Under the pieces are notes generated by a model. The model was given only the letters and a program-made list of their open reading frames with translations. It searched no databases and was not told where the DNA came from. A stretch of DNA of 23,542 bases from Stenotrophomonas maltophilia (GTDB taxonomy: Bacteria > Pseudomonadota > Gammaproteobacteria > Xanthomonadales > Xanthomonadaceae). The DNA is taken from NCBI GenBank assembly GCA_002386405.1, contig DGIP01000103.1, positions 1 to 23,542 of the forward strand, given 5' to 3'. This document shows, in pieces, positions 1 to 8,816 of this stretch (position 1 is its first letter; each line of letters opens with the position of its first letter). Made by a program: the position numbers and the translations under genes.

Positions 1-17
1 TCTTTCCGGGGTTCCCG

Positions 18-39
18 GACACGCATGGCGTGTCTCTAC
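18..39 (-). repeat. GTAG-type REP (SMAG-like) hairpin
   Basis: On the minus strand this reads GTAG followed by a short linker and a perfect 7-bp inverted repeat (GACACGC / GCGTGTC on the plus strand, positions 18-24 and 28-34) with a 3-base loop. A GTAG head directly before a small stem-loop is the hallmark of the SMAG/GTAG family of repetitive extragenic palindromes in Stenotrophomonas maltophilia. Here it lies in the spacer upstream of the cystathionine beta-synthase gene. The structure is seen directly; assignment to the family rests on remembered form and was not tested by counting copies. Such elements can stabilise or trim mRNA ends. Confidence 0.6.
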
Positions 40-95
40 CATCTGTCGGATAATCGGGGGTCCGGCCGCACTGCGGCGCGAATCGATGTGACCCG

Positions 96-1466
96 ATGGC
101 AATCCACTCCTCCGTACTCGACCTCATTGGCAAGACTCCGATCGTCAAGGCCCAGCGCCTGGATACCGGTGTCTGCGAGCTGTACCTGAAGCTCGAAAGC
201 GCCAATCCCGGAGGATCCATCAAGGACCGCATCGGCCTGTCGATGATCGAGGCCGCTGAACAGCGCGGCGATCTCAAGCCGGGTGCGACACTGGTGGAGG
301 GCACCGCCGGCAATACCGGCCTGGGCCTGGCCCTGGTCGCCCAACAGAAGGGCTACAAGCTGATCCTGGTCGTGCCGGACAAGATGAGCCGCGAGAAGAT
401 CTTCAATCTCAAGGCGATGGGCGCCGAAGTACGGCTGACCCGTTCGGACGTGGCCAAGGGCCACCCTGAGTATTACCAGGACATGGCCAAGCGCGTGGCC
501 GAGGAAACCCCGGGCGCGTACTTCATCAACCAGTTCGGCAACCCGGACAACCCGGCCGCGCACGAATTCGGCACCGGCCCGGAAATCCTGGAGCAGATGG
601 GCGGCGACCTGGATGCCATCGTGTTCGGCTGCGGCAGCTCCGGCACCATGACCGGCCTGTCGCGCGCCTTCTCCACCCTGTCGCCGAAGACCGAACTGGT
701 GCTGGCCGACCCGGTCGGCTCGATCCTGGCCGAATACATCAACGACGGCGTGCTCAACGACAAGTCCGGCAGCTGGCTGGTGGAAGGCATCGGTGAAGAC
801 TTCCTGCCGTCCATCGCCGATTTCAGCCGGGTCACCAAGGCCTATGCCATCACCGATGCCGAAAGCTTCCATACCGCCCGCGAGCTGCTGGGCAAGGAAG
901 GCGTGCTCGGCGGTTCCTCCACCGGCACCCTGCTGGCGGCCGCGCTGAAGTACTGCAAAGAGCAGACCACCCCGAAGAAGGTGCTGGTGCTGGTCTGCGA
1001 CACCGGCAACAAGTACCTCTCCAAGATGTACAACGACTACTGGATGCTGGACAACGGCTTCCTGGAACGCCCGCAGACCGGCGACCTGCGTGACCTGATC
1101 CTGCGCCCATACGGCCAGCGCGATACCGTGGTGATCGGCCCGAACGACCTGCTCACCACGGCCTACCAGCGCATGAAGCTGTATGACGTGTCGCAGCTGC
1201 CGGTGATGGATGGCGACCAGCTGGTCGGCATCGTCGATGAAAGCGACGTGCTGCTGCATGTGTATGGCGACGAATCGCGGTTCCGCGACACGGTCTCCAC
1301 CGCCATGGTCAGCAAGCTGGACCGGCTGGACGTGAAATCGCCGATCGAGGCCCTGCTGCCGGTGTTCGACCGCGGCCAGGTCGCCATCATCATGGATGGT
1401 GGCAGCTTCCTGGGCCTGATCACCCGCATCGACCTGCTGAACTACCTGCGCCGCCGCGTCCAATAA
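96..1466 (+). CDS. cbs: Cystathionine beta-synthase (PLP enzyme with CBS domain pair)
   Basis: 456 residues. A cytoplasmic PLP enzyme that condenses serine (or an activated serine) with homocysteine to cystathionine, the first step of reverse transsulfuration. The N-terminal fold-type II domain has the PLP lysine in NPGGSIKDR (Lys43), the substrate loop GTAGNTGLG (about 69-77) and the phosphate-binding GCGSSGTMTG loop near 180. From about residue 331 a tandem CBS-domain pair follows (for example SQLPVMDGDQLVGIVDESDV), which separates it from the shorter CysK/CysM O-acetylserine sulfhydrylases. The next gene encodes the matching gamma-enzyme, so the pair interconverts methionine and cysteine pools. 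The start has only a weak Shine-Dalgarno sequence, but the first residues match the family N-terminus. The family is certain; beta-synthase rather than cysteine synthase follows from the CBS pair and the neighbour. Confidence 0.92.
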   Translation: MAIHSSVLDLIGKTPIVKAQRLDTGVCELYLKLESANPGGSIKDRIGLSMIEAAEQRGDLKPGATLVEGTAGNTGLGLALVAQQKGYKLILVVPDKMSREKIFNLKAMGAEVRLTRSDVAKGHPEYYQDMAKRVAEETPGAYFINQFGNPDNPAAHEFGTGPEILEQMGGDLDAIVFGCGSSGTMTGLSRAFSTLSPKTELVLADPVGSILAEYINDGVLNDKSGSWLVEGIGEDFLPSIADFSRVTKAYAITDAESFHTARELLGKEGVLGGSSTGTLLAAALKYCKEQTTPKKVLVLVCDTGNKYLSKMYNDYWMLDNGFLERPQTGDLRDLILRPYGQRDTVVIGPNDLLTTAYQRMKLYDVSQLPVMDGDQLVGIVDESDVLLHVYGDESRFRDTVSTAMVSKLDRLDVKSPIEALLPVFDRGQVAIIMDGGSFLGLITRIDLLNYLRRRVQ

Positions 1467-1597
1467 GGGCGCGATGGCCGATGTTCGGCTCTGAACCTGT
1501 GTTTATCCGCGTCAACGGTTGATTAAGCCTGCGCTGATAGACTTCCGCTCCATTTAATGGGGGCCCCGCCTGGGGCTCTCAATCGCTGGGAACCCCC

Positions 1598-2788
1598 ATG
1601 TCCGACCCTGCATCCTCCGGGCACACCAAGCGCTCGCTCGCCCTGGCCACGCTGGCCATCCATGGCGGGCAGTCGCCCGACCCGAGCACCGGCGCGGTAA
1701 TGCCGCCGATCTACGCGACCTCCACCTACGCCCAGTCCAGCCCCGGTGAACACCAGGGCTTCGAGTACTCGCGCACCCACAACCCGACCCGCTTCGCCTA
1801 CGAGCGCTGCGTGGCCTCGCTGGAGGGTGGCACCCGCGGCTACGCCTTCGCCTCGGGCATGGCCGCCACCTCCACCGTGATGGAGCTGCTGGACGCCGGC
1901 AGCCACGTGGTGGCGATGGATGACATCTACGGCGGCACCTTCCGTCTGTTCGAGCGCGTGCGCAAGCGCACCGCCGGGCTGCAGTTCGGCTTCGTGGACC
2001 TGACCGACCTGGCCGCCTTCGAAGCGGCGATCACCCCGCAGACGAAGATGGTCTGGATCGAGACCCCGACCAACCCGATGCTGAAGATCGTGGACATCGC
2101 CGCGGTCGCCGCCATCGCCAAGCGCCATGGCCTGATCGTGGTGGTGGACAACACCTTCGCCTCGCCGATGCTGCAGCGCCCGTTGGAAATGGGCGCGGAC
2201 CTGGTCCTGCACTCGGCCACCAAGTACCTTAATGGTCACTCGGACATGGTCGGTGGCATGGTGGTGGTGGGCGACAACGCCGAGCTGGCCGAGCAGATGG
2301 CCTTCCTGCAGAACTCCATCGGGGCCGTGCAGGGGCCGTTCGACAGCTTCCTGGCCCTGCGTGGCCTGAAGACCCTGCCGCTGCGCATGAAGGCGCACTG
2401 CGCCAACGCGCTGGCCCTGGCCCAGTGGCTGGAAAAGCACCCGGCCATTGAAAAGGTGATCTACCCGGGCCTGGCCTCGCACCCGCAGCACGAACTGGCC
2501 ACGCGCCAGATGAATGGCTACGGCGGCATCGTCTCGATCGTGCTCAAGGGCGGCTTCGCAGCGGCCAAGCGGTTCTGCGAGAAGACCGAGCTGTTCACCC
2601 TGGCCGAATCGCTCGGCGGCGTGGAAAGCCTGGTCAACCACCCGGCAGTGATGACCCACGCCTCCATCCCGGTCGAGCGCCGCAACCAGTTGGGCATCAG
2701 CGATGCGCTGGTGCGGCTGAGCGTGGGCGTGGAAGAGCTGGGTGACCTGCAGGTCGACCTGGAGGGCGCGCTGGCCGACGTGGCCTGA
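1598..2788 (+). CDS. metB: Cystathionine gamma-synthase / gamma-lyase
   Basis: 396 residues, the normal size for the Cys/Met-metabolism PLP family. The PLP Schiff-base lysine is Lys209 in HSATKYLNGHSD. Other family marks are the YSRTHNPTR block near the N-terminus, FASGMAAT, the VVDNTFASPMLQRP segment and SLGGVESLVNHPA. It forms cystathionine from an activated homoserine (synthase) or cleaves cystathionine to cysteine, 2-oxobutyrate and ammonia (lyase); sequence alone does not separate these, although an upstream cystathionine beta-synthase favours the lyase direction. A GGGA sequence lies 6 bases before the ATG. In xanthomonads this gene, usually written metB, is the conserved left border of the LPS O-antigen island. 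Confidence 0.92.
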   Translation: MSDPASSGHTKRSLALATLAIHGGQSPDPSTGAVMPPIYATSTYAQSSPGEHQGFEYSRTHNPTRFAYERCVASLEGGTRGYAFASGMAATSTVMELLDAGSHVVAMDDIYGGTFRLFERVRKRTAGLQFGFVDLTDLAAFEAAITPQTKMVWIETPTNPMLKIVDIAAVAAIAKRHGLIVVVDNTFASPMLQRPLEMGADLVLHSATKYLNGHSDMVGGMVVVGDNAELAEQMAFLQNSIGAVQGPFDSFLALRGLKTLPLRMKAHCANALALAQWLEKHPAIEKVIYPGLASHPQHELATRQMNGYGGIVSIVLKGGFAAAKRFCEKTELFTLAESLGGVESLVNHPAVMTHASIPVERRNQLGISDALVRLSVGVEELGDLQVDLEGALADVA

Positions 2789-2827
2789 TCCCCCGATCCG
2801 GTCCCGCACGTCGCCTGGCGCAACTCC

Positions 2828-3673
2828 ATGACAGAGAAATCCATGACTCAACCCAACCCGAACCAGGGGATGCAGCCCACGTTGCTGTCCTCCCTTGCGA
2901 CCCATCGATCGTTGATCTACCAGCTGGTCAAGCGCGAAGTGGTGGGCCGCTACCGCGGCTCGCTCGCCGGCGTGGCGTGGTCGTTCTTCACCCCGCTGTT
3001 GATGCTGGCGGTCTACACCTTCGTCTTCTCGTCGATCTTCAAGGTGCGCTGGGGTTCCGGCGCGGCGCAGTCGACGGGTGAGTTCGCGTTGATCCTGTTC
3101 GTGGGCCTGATGCTGCATGGCTTCTTCGCGGACTGCATCAACCGCGCCCCCGGCCTGGTGCTGGGCAATGTCAGCTACGTCAAGAAGGTGGTGTTCCCGC
3201 TCGAGATCCTGCCGTGGGTATCGGTGGGCTCGGCGCTGTTCCACCTGCTGATCAGTGTCATCGTGCTGCTGGTGGTCCAGTTCGCGATGGTCCAGTACCT
3301 GCCGTGGACGGCCCTGCTGCTGCCCGTGCTGCTGCTGCCCTTCATCCTGATCACGGTCGCGCTCACCTACCTGTTCGCGGCGGTCGGGGTGTACCTGCGT
3401 GACATCGGCCAGCTGACCGTCATGCTCACCACCGTGCTGTTCTTCCTCTCGCCGATCGTCTACCCCACCTCCAGCCTGCCGGAGCAGTTCCGCAGCCTGA
3501 TCAAGTTCAGCCCGATCACCTACCCGGTGGAACAGGCGCGGAAAATCCTGATCTTCGGTGAGATGCCCGAGCCCAGTGGCTGGTTCGTCACCATGGGTAT
3601 CGCCATTGCCATGCTGGCGGTGGCGTTCCACTTCTATCAAAAAGCGCGCCGCGGGTTTGCCGATGTCCTCTGA
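2828..3673 (+). CDS. wzm: O-polysaccharide ABC transporter permease Wzm
   Basis: 281 residues, typical for the ABC-2 permease family of polysaccharide exporters. It starts with a short cytosolic segment, then the amphipathic REVVGRYRGSLAGVAWSFFTPL block diagnostic of Wzm/KpsM/TagG-type permeases, then about six hydrophobic spans, with the conserved FFLSPIVYP element near residue 200 and the PITYPVEQARKIL loop before the last span. With Wzt it moves undecaprenyl-diphosphate-linked O-polysaccharide from cytoplasm to periplasm. Start choice is open: the ATG at 2828 or an in-frame ATG at 2843; neither has a strong Shine-Dalgarno sequence. Its 3' end overlaps wzt by 11 bases, implying translational coupling. 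It is the first gene of the coupled plus-strand polysaccharide unit, about 40 bases after metB. Confidence 0.92.
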   Translation: MTEKSMTQPNPNQGMQPTLLSSLATHRSLIYQLVKREVVGRYRGSLAGVAWSFFTPLLMLAVYTFVFSSIFKVRWGSGAAQSTGEFALILFVGLMLHGFFADCINRAPGLVLGNVSYVKKVVFPLEILPWVSVGSALFHLLISVIVLLVVQFAMVQYLPWTALLLPVLLLPFILITVALTYLFAAVGVYLRDIGQLTVMLTTVLFFLSPIVYPTSSLPEQFRSLIKFSPITYPVEQARKILIFGEMPEPSGWFVTMGIAIAMLAVAFHFYQKARRGFADVL

Positions 3674-5075
3674 TCATTCCCTTGAGCCACCGGCGCAGGC
3701 CGCGCAGGACGCCGACAACCCGGTCGTGATCCAGGTCGATTCGTTGTCCAAGCTTTACCAGATCTACGACCAGCCCCGCGACCGCCTCAAGCAGGCCCTG
3801 CTGCCGCGCGTCAACCGCATGCTGGGCCGCCAGTCACGGCGCTATTACCGTGAGTACTGGGCCCTGCATGATGTGAACTTCGAAGTGCGCCGCGGCGAAG
3901 CGGTGGGCATCGTCGGGCGCAACGGCGCAGGTAAATCCACGCTGCTGCAGCTGATCTGCGGCACGCTCACCCCGACCAACGGCAGTGCCCGCATCACCGG
4001 GCGGGTGGCGGCGCTGCTCGAGCTCGGCGCCGGCTTCAACCCCGAATTCACCGGCCGCGAAAACGTCTACATGAGCGCCGCGCTGCTTGGCCTGACCCGC
4101 CAGGAAGTCGACCAGCGGTTCGACGACATCGTGGCATTCGCCGACATCGGTGACTTCGTCGACCAGCCGGTGAAGGTGTATTCCAGTGGCATGTACGTGC
4201 GGTTGGCGTTCGCCGTCATCGCGCATGTGGACGCGGACATCCTGATCGTCGACGAAGCACTGGCGGTCGGCGACAGCGTCTTCGTGCAGAAGTGCATGCG
4301 CTTCCTGCGCGCATTCCGCGAGCGCGGCACCCTGCTGTTCGTCAGCCACGACACCGGCTCGGTGCTCAATTTCTGCGACCGTGCGGTGTGGCTGGACAAG
4401 GGCCACGTACGCATGCACGCTTCGGCGCAGGAAGTGGTCACCGAGTACATCGAATACTGCGCCCAGGAAGTCTACGGCGACACGGTCAAGCTCAAGAGCA
4501 TCAAGGCCGAGCGGCGTGACGCCGATGAAGGGAAGGCGGCCCGCAAGGTCGAGCATGGGCCGGAGGAAGAGACCAAGCTCACGCTGTTCTCCAACATCCA
4601 CAACTCCGATGGCTGGACCTCCGAAGCGGCGCGCATCGAGTCGGTCGAGCTGATGGACCGCAACCGCAACGACATGACCGTGTTCCGCGGCGGTGAGCGC
4701 GTCACCCTGCGCATCCGTGCGTCGGCCGCGCGCGACCTGGAAAGCGTGATCATCGGCTTCTTCGTCAAGGACCGCCTGGGGCAGTCCCTGTTCGGCGAGC
4801 ACACCTTCACCTACGTGCCGCAGCCGTGCCGGATGGGCGCGGGCGAAACGCTGGAAGCCGAGTTCGATTTCACCATCCCGCTGCTGCCCGATGGCGACTA
4901 CTCGATGACCGTGTCCATCGCCGAGGGCAATCCCTGGGACAACGTGCAGCACCATTGGCTGCATGATGCGGTGCTGATCAAGGTGGCCTCCACCAAGCTT
5001 CGCTACGGCCTGGTCGGCGTGCCGTTCGACCGCGTTGCCGTGCGGTCGCTGGGAACCAGCGGGGATCCGGCATGA
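3663..5075 (+). CDS. wzt: O-polysaccharide ABC transporter ATPase Wzt with C-terminal glycan-recognition domain
   Basis: 470 residues from the ATG at 3663, which overlaps the wzm stop; an upstream in-frame ATG at 3558 lies inside wzm and is unlikely. The ATPase part holds Walker A GRNGAGKST (85-93), the Wzt-type signature YSSGM (173-177), Walker B ILIVDE (193-198) and switch His229 in VSHD. From about residue 300 a further ~170 residues form a beta-rich region matching the Wzt C-terminal carbohydrate-binding domain. In systems such as E. coli O8/O9a this extension recognises the chemically capped non-reducing end of the finished polymer, so export waits for termination. Its presence implies a capped O-polysaccharide here. 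The stop overlaps the next start as ATGA. Confidence 0.93.
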   Translation: MSSDHSLEPPAQAAQDADNPVVIQVDSLSKLYQIYDQPRDRLKQALLPRVNRMLGRQSRRYYREYWALHDVNFEVRRGEAVGIVGRNGAGKSTLLQLICGTLTPTNGSARITGRVAALLELGAGFNPEFTGRENVYMSAALLGLTRQEVDQRFDDIVAFADIGDFVDQPVKVYSSGMYVRLAFAVIAHVDADILIVDEALAVGDSVFVQKCMRFLRAFRERGTLLFVSHDTGSVLNFCDRAVWLDKGHVRMHASAQEVVTEYIEYCAQEVYGDTVKLKSIKAERRDADEGKAARKVEHGPEEETKLTLFSNIHNSDGWTSEAARIESVELMDRNRNDMTVFRGGERVTLRIRASAARDLESVIIGFFVKDRLGQSLFGEHTFTYVPQPCRMGAGETLEAEFDFTIPLLPDGDYSMTVSIAEGNPWDNVQHHWLHDAVLIKVASTKLRYGLVGVPFDRVAVRSLGTSGDPA

Positions 5076-5662
5076 GCCATACCGCGATTCCCGAAACCCA
5101 GGTGGATGATCCGCGTATTTCCGTGGGTCGCTTCACCTACGGTGCGCCCAATTTCCGCATCTGGGCGGAAGGCGAGAGCATCCGGATCGGGTCGTTCTGC
5201 TCGATCGCCGACGAGGTTGCGATCTTCGGCGGCGGCGAGCACAACGCGCAGTGGGTCACCACGTTCCCGCTGCGCATCGCGCTGGGCCACGAAGGCGCAT
5301 TCACCGATGGGCACCCGGCAACCCGAGGCCCGACCCGCATCGGCAACGACGTGTGGATCGGCCACGGCGCGACGATCATGTCCGGGGTGACGGTAGGCGA
5401 TGGCGCCATCATTGGCGCCCGCGCCGTGGTCAGCCGCGACGTGCCGCCCTACGGGGTCGCCGTCGGCAACCCCGCACGCGTGGTCAAGTACCGCTTTTCC
5501 GAGGAGCAGATTGCCCGTCTGCTGGGCATCGGCTGGTGGAACTGGCCGCTCGACCTGATTTCGGAGTACGTGCCCTTGTTGTGTGGCGGTCCCATCGATG
5601 CATTCATTGCCAAAGCGCAGTCCGACGAACGAATCCAGGTGACAAGCCATGATCAAACTTAA
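5072..5662 (+). CDS. Hexapeptide-repeat acyl/acetyltransferase (CatB/Vat-like fold)
   Basis: 196 residues. The middle and C-terminal parts carry left-handed beta-helix hexapeptide repeats (for example [20 protein letters not shown] and [19 protein letters not shown]), ending in the [13 protein letters not shown] signature of the xenobiotic acetyltransferase/CatB group. The conserved catalytic histidine of that group is present in [13 protein letters not shown] (His57). It probably moves an acetyl group from acetyl-CoA to a sugar hydroxyl or amine of the O-polysaccharide repeat in the cytoplasm. It overlaps wzt by 4 bases and the next gene by 14, so it belongs to the polysaccharide unit. Similarity to streptogramin or chloramphenicol acetyltransferases is fold-level and, in this context, not evidence for drug resistance. 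The exact acceptor is unknown. Confidence 0.82.
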   Translation: MSHTAIPETQVDDPRISVGRFTYGAPNFRIWAEGESIRIGSFCSIADEVAIFGGGEHNAQWVTTFPLRIALGHEGAFTDGHPATRGPTRIGNDVWIGHGATIMSGVTVGDGAIIGARAVVSRDVPPYGVAVGNPARVVKYRFSEEQIARLLGIGWWNWPLDLISEYVPLLCGGPIDAFIAKAQSDERIQVTSHDQT

Positions 5663-8600
5663 CAAGTCCGCCTTCATTCGCCCGCTGAAGTTACCGCCGA
5701 GCGCCTGGCACGGCCATATCCCGTTCGCGGGTTGGCTTACCGAAGAGCTGCGCCCCTCCCTGTTCGTGGAGCTGGGAACGCACCACGGTGCCTCGTACCT
5801 GAGTTTCTGCCAGACGGTGACCGAGCTGTCGCTGGACACCAAGTGCTACGCGGTCGATACCTGGCAGGGTGACGAGCATGCCGCGTTCTACGGGAACACG
5901 GTGTATGCCGGGCTCAGCGATTACCACGACCAGATCTACGACGATTTCTCCAAGCTGCTGCGCTGCACGTTCGACGAGGCGGTGGACAAGTTTGCCGATG
6001 GCACGGTCGACCTGCTGCATATCGATGGCCTGCATACCTATGAAGCGGTCCGCCATGATTTCGAAAGCTGGTTGCCCAAGCTTTCCAATCGTGCCGTGGT
6101 GCTGTTCCATGACACCCAGGAGCGCCAGGGCGACTTCGGCGTGTGGCGGCTGTGGGCGGAACTTGCGCCGCGCTACCCGTCCTTCGAGTTCGGTCATTCG
6201 CATGGGCTCGGCGTGCTGGTGGTGGGTGCCGAGGCACCGGCGTCCATCCGCGCGCTGGGTGCGCTGGAACCGGACGGCAGGAGCCTGACCGCCCACCTGT
6301 TCGCCGCGCTCGGCCATGCCATTACCCTGGCCTATGGCAAGGAGTGGTGGCGCAACGAGGTGGCCGCGCTGGGCTCGAAAGTGGCCGACCTGGAAGGGCA
6401 GCTGGCCCACGCGCAGGAGCAGCTGCGCCTAGCGCAGGAAGCCGCTGCCGTCGTCGACGAGCCGGTTGACCACCATGCCCGTGCGGAAGTGGCGCGGCTG
6501 GAAGCCGAAATCGCCAATGCCCGCAACGAACGTGAAGCGGCGATCCTGACCGTGGAGCAGATCTCGCTCGACCTGGACAAGGAACGCCACAACAGCGCCG
6601 ACCTGCGCGTCCAGCTCGATGCGATGCATGCCCGCCTCGAGCGCGAGCATGCCGAGCACGAACAGGCACTCGCCGCCGAGCGCGAAGCGACGGCCGCCGA
6701 GCGCGACGCTGCGGTGGCCGAGCGCACTGCCGCCGCCGCGCAGCGCGATGCCGCAGCCGCCGTCCAGCAGATAGCGGACATGGCCCAGCTGACGCTGGAC
6801 GCCGAACGCGCCGCGCACCGCCGTACCATCCAGGCGCATGAAGCAGACATCGCCCGGCGCAAGCTGGAACGTGAGCAGGGGCTGCATGAGAACGGTGCCA
6901 AGGAGCGCCGCCTGCTGGACGATATCCGCGACCGCGACGATCTGATTGCCAGCCTGGCGCGCGACCTGCACCAGGCCCGGCAGCTGAGCGAGACCACCGC
7001 GGCCCGCATCGGGCGCGGCTTCGAGCGCCTGCAGGGGCAGTGGCGCGGTACCCTGCGCGGCCGCCTGCTGGACTGGAGCATCCGCTATGCCGCACGGCGC
7101 CATGCCGGCGAGCAGGGCCGGCCGGTCACCAGCGAACAGGGCGTGGCGCTGGCCAAGCCGCAGGTCGGCTACAAGCCGGCCACCCGCGCCGATGGCGAGG
7201 AACTGGCCGATTACATCGCCGCTGTCGAGCCGAGCGCAGTGGACCTCGATGCGCAGATCAAGGCCGCAGCCGCATTCGCGTACGAGCCGGTGGTGAGTTT
7301 CATCATTCCGATCTACAAAGTGCCGCGCGACGTCCTGGAAGAGACGATCCGCAGCGTCGAGCAGCAGACCTACCCGCACTGGGAAACCTGCCTGGCCTGG
7401 GCCGACCTGGAAGACCTCGAGGGCTGGCACTGGCTGCAGGAACGCTGCGCCGCCGACGGCCGCCACAAGCCGTGCCTGCTGGGCAGCAATGGCGGCATCT
7501 CGATGAACTCCAATGCGGCGCTGGAACATGCCGAAGGCGAGTTCGTGGCCCTGCTGGACCACGATGACACCATTACCCCATGGGCGCTGTACGACATGGT
7601 CCTGGCCATGCAGGACGGCGAGCCGGTGGACTTCCTGTATTCGGACAAGGACTCCATGAACGCCGACGGCAGCTGCCGGATGAACGCGTTGTTCAAGCCG
7701 GAGTGGAGTCCGGAAATGCTTCATTCCGTCAACTACCTGACGCATCTGAACCTGATGCGCACCAGCGTGGTCCGGGAAGTTGGCGCCTGGAACCAGGAAA
7801 CCGATGGTGCCCAGGACTGGGATATCTTCTTCCGCGTCACCTCGGCGTCGCGCCGGATCCTGCGGGTGCCCTCCATCCATTACCACTGGCGCATCCTGCC
7901 GACCTCCACCGCCATGGGCCTGCAGACCAAGCCCTACGCGATCATGGGGCAGCTGCGCACCCAGAAGAACCACTTCGAACGACTGGGCCTGCCTGCGCAG
8001 GTCAAGCGTACCGACCAGGGCCTGTTCCACATCACCTGGCCGTTGAAAGAGAAGGGGACCGAGGTGCTGGTGCTGCAGCGGGGCACCACTGCGGAGCTGG
8101 TCAATACCCTCAACCTGCTGATGGCCTCGAACCTGTCCAGCGTCCGCCGCGTGCACATCGTGCATTCCGGCCCCGCATCGCAGGAGCTTCAGGCATTCAC
8201 CCAGTTGAACGATGGCCTGTTCAACCTGGTGATGCATGACGGCATCGACTGGGCCGCACTGGCCGACGTCGTCGACGAACAGGCCGAGTCGATCGTCATC
8301 CTCGATGGGCGCGCGGTAGGCCTGTCCGGCGGGCTGGTGGACGAACTGGCCGGGTGGGTCAACCACCATCCCGAGATCAGCTGGACCACCGCGCTGGTGG
8401 TCGACCCGGCAGGTCGCGTGCTGGAGGCGGGTCGGGTTTCTGGCGCCGATGGCAAGAGCGCCCCACTGTTTTCTGGCGCGCACGCCCATGAATACGGGTG
8501 GTTCGGTGGCGCGCAGTGGTATCGGAATGTTCGCGCTGCATCACCTTTTGCAATTGCATTCAAGAGAAACTCGTTCCAGAATATCGCCCGTTCAACCGGT

Positions 8601-8816
8601 GGTCAGCGGGACTTCAACGAGACTGGCTTCACCGACATCTGCCTGCGTGCGGCAGATCCGGCCCACGGACGCGGCCTTGTCGACCCCTTCGCAGTGGTTT
8701 ACATGCCGGCCTCGGCGCAGTCGGCGTGGGACAACGAAGGAAAGGATTACTGGTCGGATCCCTATTTCAATCCGGCCTTCAGACAGGTCAGTCCGCTGAG
8801 GCTTATTAAACAATGA
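5649..8816 (+). CDS. Methyltransferase - coiled coil - glycosyltransferase fusion; candidate O-chain terminator/ruler
   Basis: 1055 residues. Residues 1-230 form a SAM-dependent methyltransferase of the Methyltransf_24 type: motif [12 protein letters not shown] (40-50), acidic YAVDTWQGD (67-75) and [10 protein letters not shown] (122-131). Residues about 235-455 are a long Ala/Glu/Arg coiled coil, including four near-identical heptads at 343-370. A GT-A fold family 2 glycosyltransferase follows (VSFIIPIYK near 550; DXD-type LLDHDD with Asp637, Asp639 and Asp640; [11 protein letters not shown]). The last ~250 residues look like the tail of a second, degenerate GT2 domain ([33 protein letters not shown]) without an obvious nucleotide-binding head. 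The order methyltransferase, coiled coil, polymerising enzyme recalls WbdD with WbdA, where a methyl/phosphate cap and a coiled-coil ruler end O-chain growth. The role as terminator is inference; the domains are seen. Confidence 0.85.
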   Translation: MIKLNKSAFIRPLKLPPSAWHGHIPFAGWLTEELRPSLFVELGTHHGASYLSFCQTVTELSLDTKCYAVDTWQGDEHAAFYGNTVYAGLSDYHDQIYDDFSKLLRCTFDEAVDKFADGTVDLLHIDGLHTYEAVRHDFESWLPKLSNRAVVLFHDTQERQGDFGVWRLWAELAPRYPSFEFGHSHGLGVLVVGAEAPASIRALGALEPDGRSLTAHLFAALGHAITLAYGKEWWRNEVAALGSKVADLEGQLAHAQEQLRLAQEAAAVVDEPVDHHARAEVARLEAEIANARNEREAAILTVEQISLDLDKERHNSADLRVQLDAMHARLEREHAEHEQALAAEREATAAERDAAVAERTAAAAQRDAAAAVQQIADMAQLTLDAERAAHRRTIQAHEADIARRKLEREQGLHENGAKERRLLDDIRDRDDLIASLARDLHQARQLSETTAARIGRGFERLQGQWRGTLRGRLLDWSIRYAARRHAGEQGRPVTSEQGVALAKPQVGYKPATRADGEELADYIAAVEPSAVDLDAQIKAAAAFAYEPVVSFIIPIYKVPRDVLEETIRSVEQQTYPHWETCLAWADLEDLEGWHWLQERCAADGRHKPCLLGSNGGISMNSNAALEHAEGEFVALLDHDDTITPWALYDMVLAMQDGEPVDFLYSDKDSMNADGSCRMNALFKPEWSPEMLHSVNYLTHLNLMRTSVVREVGAWNQETDGAQDWDIFFRVTSASRRILRVPSIHYHWRILPTSTAMGLQTKPYAIMGQLRTQKNHFERLGLPAQVKRTDQGLFHITWPLKEKGTEVLVLQRGTTAELVNTLNLLMASNLSSVRRVHIVHSGPASQELQAFTQLNDGLFNLVMHDGIDWAALADVVDEQAESIVILDGRAVGLSGGLVDELAGWVNHHPEISWTTALVVDPAGRVLEAGRVSGADGKSAPLFSGAHAHEYGWFGGAQWYRNVRAASPFAIAFKRNSFQNIARSTGGQRDFNETGFTDICLRAADPAHGRGLVDPFAVVYMPASAQSAWDNEGKDYWSDPYFNPAFRQVSPLRLIKQ
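6675..6758 (+). repeat. Four in-frame 21-bp units encoding coiled-coil heptads
   Basis: Four consecutive 21-base units, each starting gcc-gag-cgc or gcg-cag-cgc, encode the heptads [21 protein letters not shown] and AQRDAAA (residues 343-370 of the fusion protein). They are degenerate but clearly related and stay in frame. A unit of exactly one heptad can be gained or lost without breaking the coiled coil, changing only its length. They sit in the centre of the coiled-coil region of the presumed chain-terminating enzyme. Confidence 0.8.

Noticed and set aside
36..1463. 475-codon minus-strand frame over the cystathionine beta-synthase gene
   Set aside because: The plus-strand frame has PLP and CBS-domain motifs; the opposite frame has none.
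1475..1590. Riboswitch or S-box-like leader between cbs and metB
   Set aside because: Only two small stems (GCCGA/TCGGC and GCCCC/GGGGC) are visible; they do not form a known riboswitch architecture.
1523..3640. 705-codon open frame on the minus strand
   Set aside because: It covers metB and wzm in antisense, is rich in His/Gln/Arg/Gly and has no recognisable domain. Long antisense frames are expected in high-GC DNA.
3558..3662. N-terminal extension of wzt from an ATG inside wzm
   Set aside because: The extra 35 residues are an out-of-frame reading of the wzm C-terminus; the ATG at 3663 gives a normal Wzt start and the usual short overlap.
5072..5662. Streptogramin/chloramphenicol acetyltransferase (antibiotic resistance)
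   Set aside because: The fold and catalytic His are shared, but the gene is embedded by overlaps in an O-polysaccharide operon, so sugar acetylation is far more likely.
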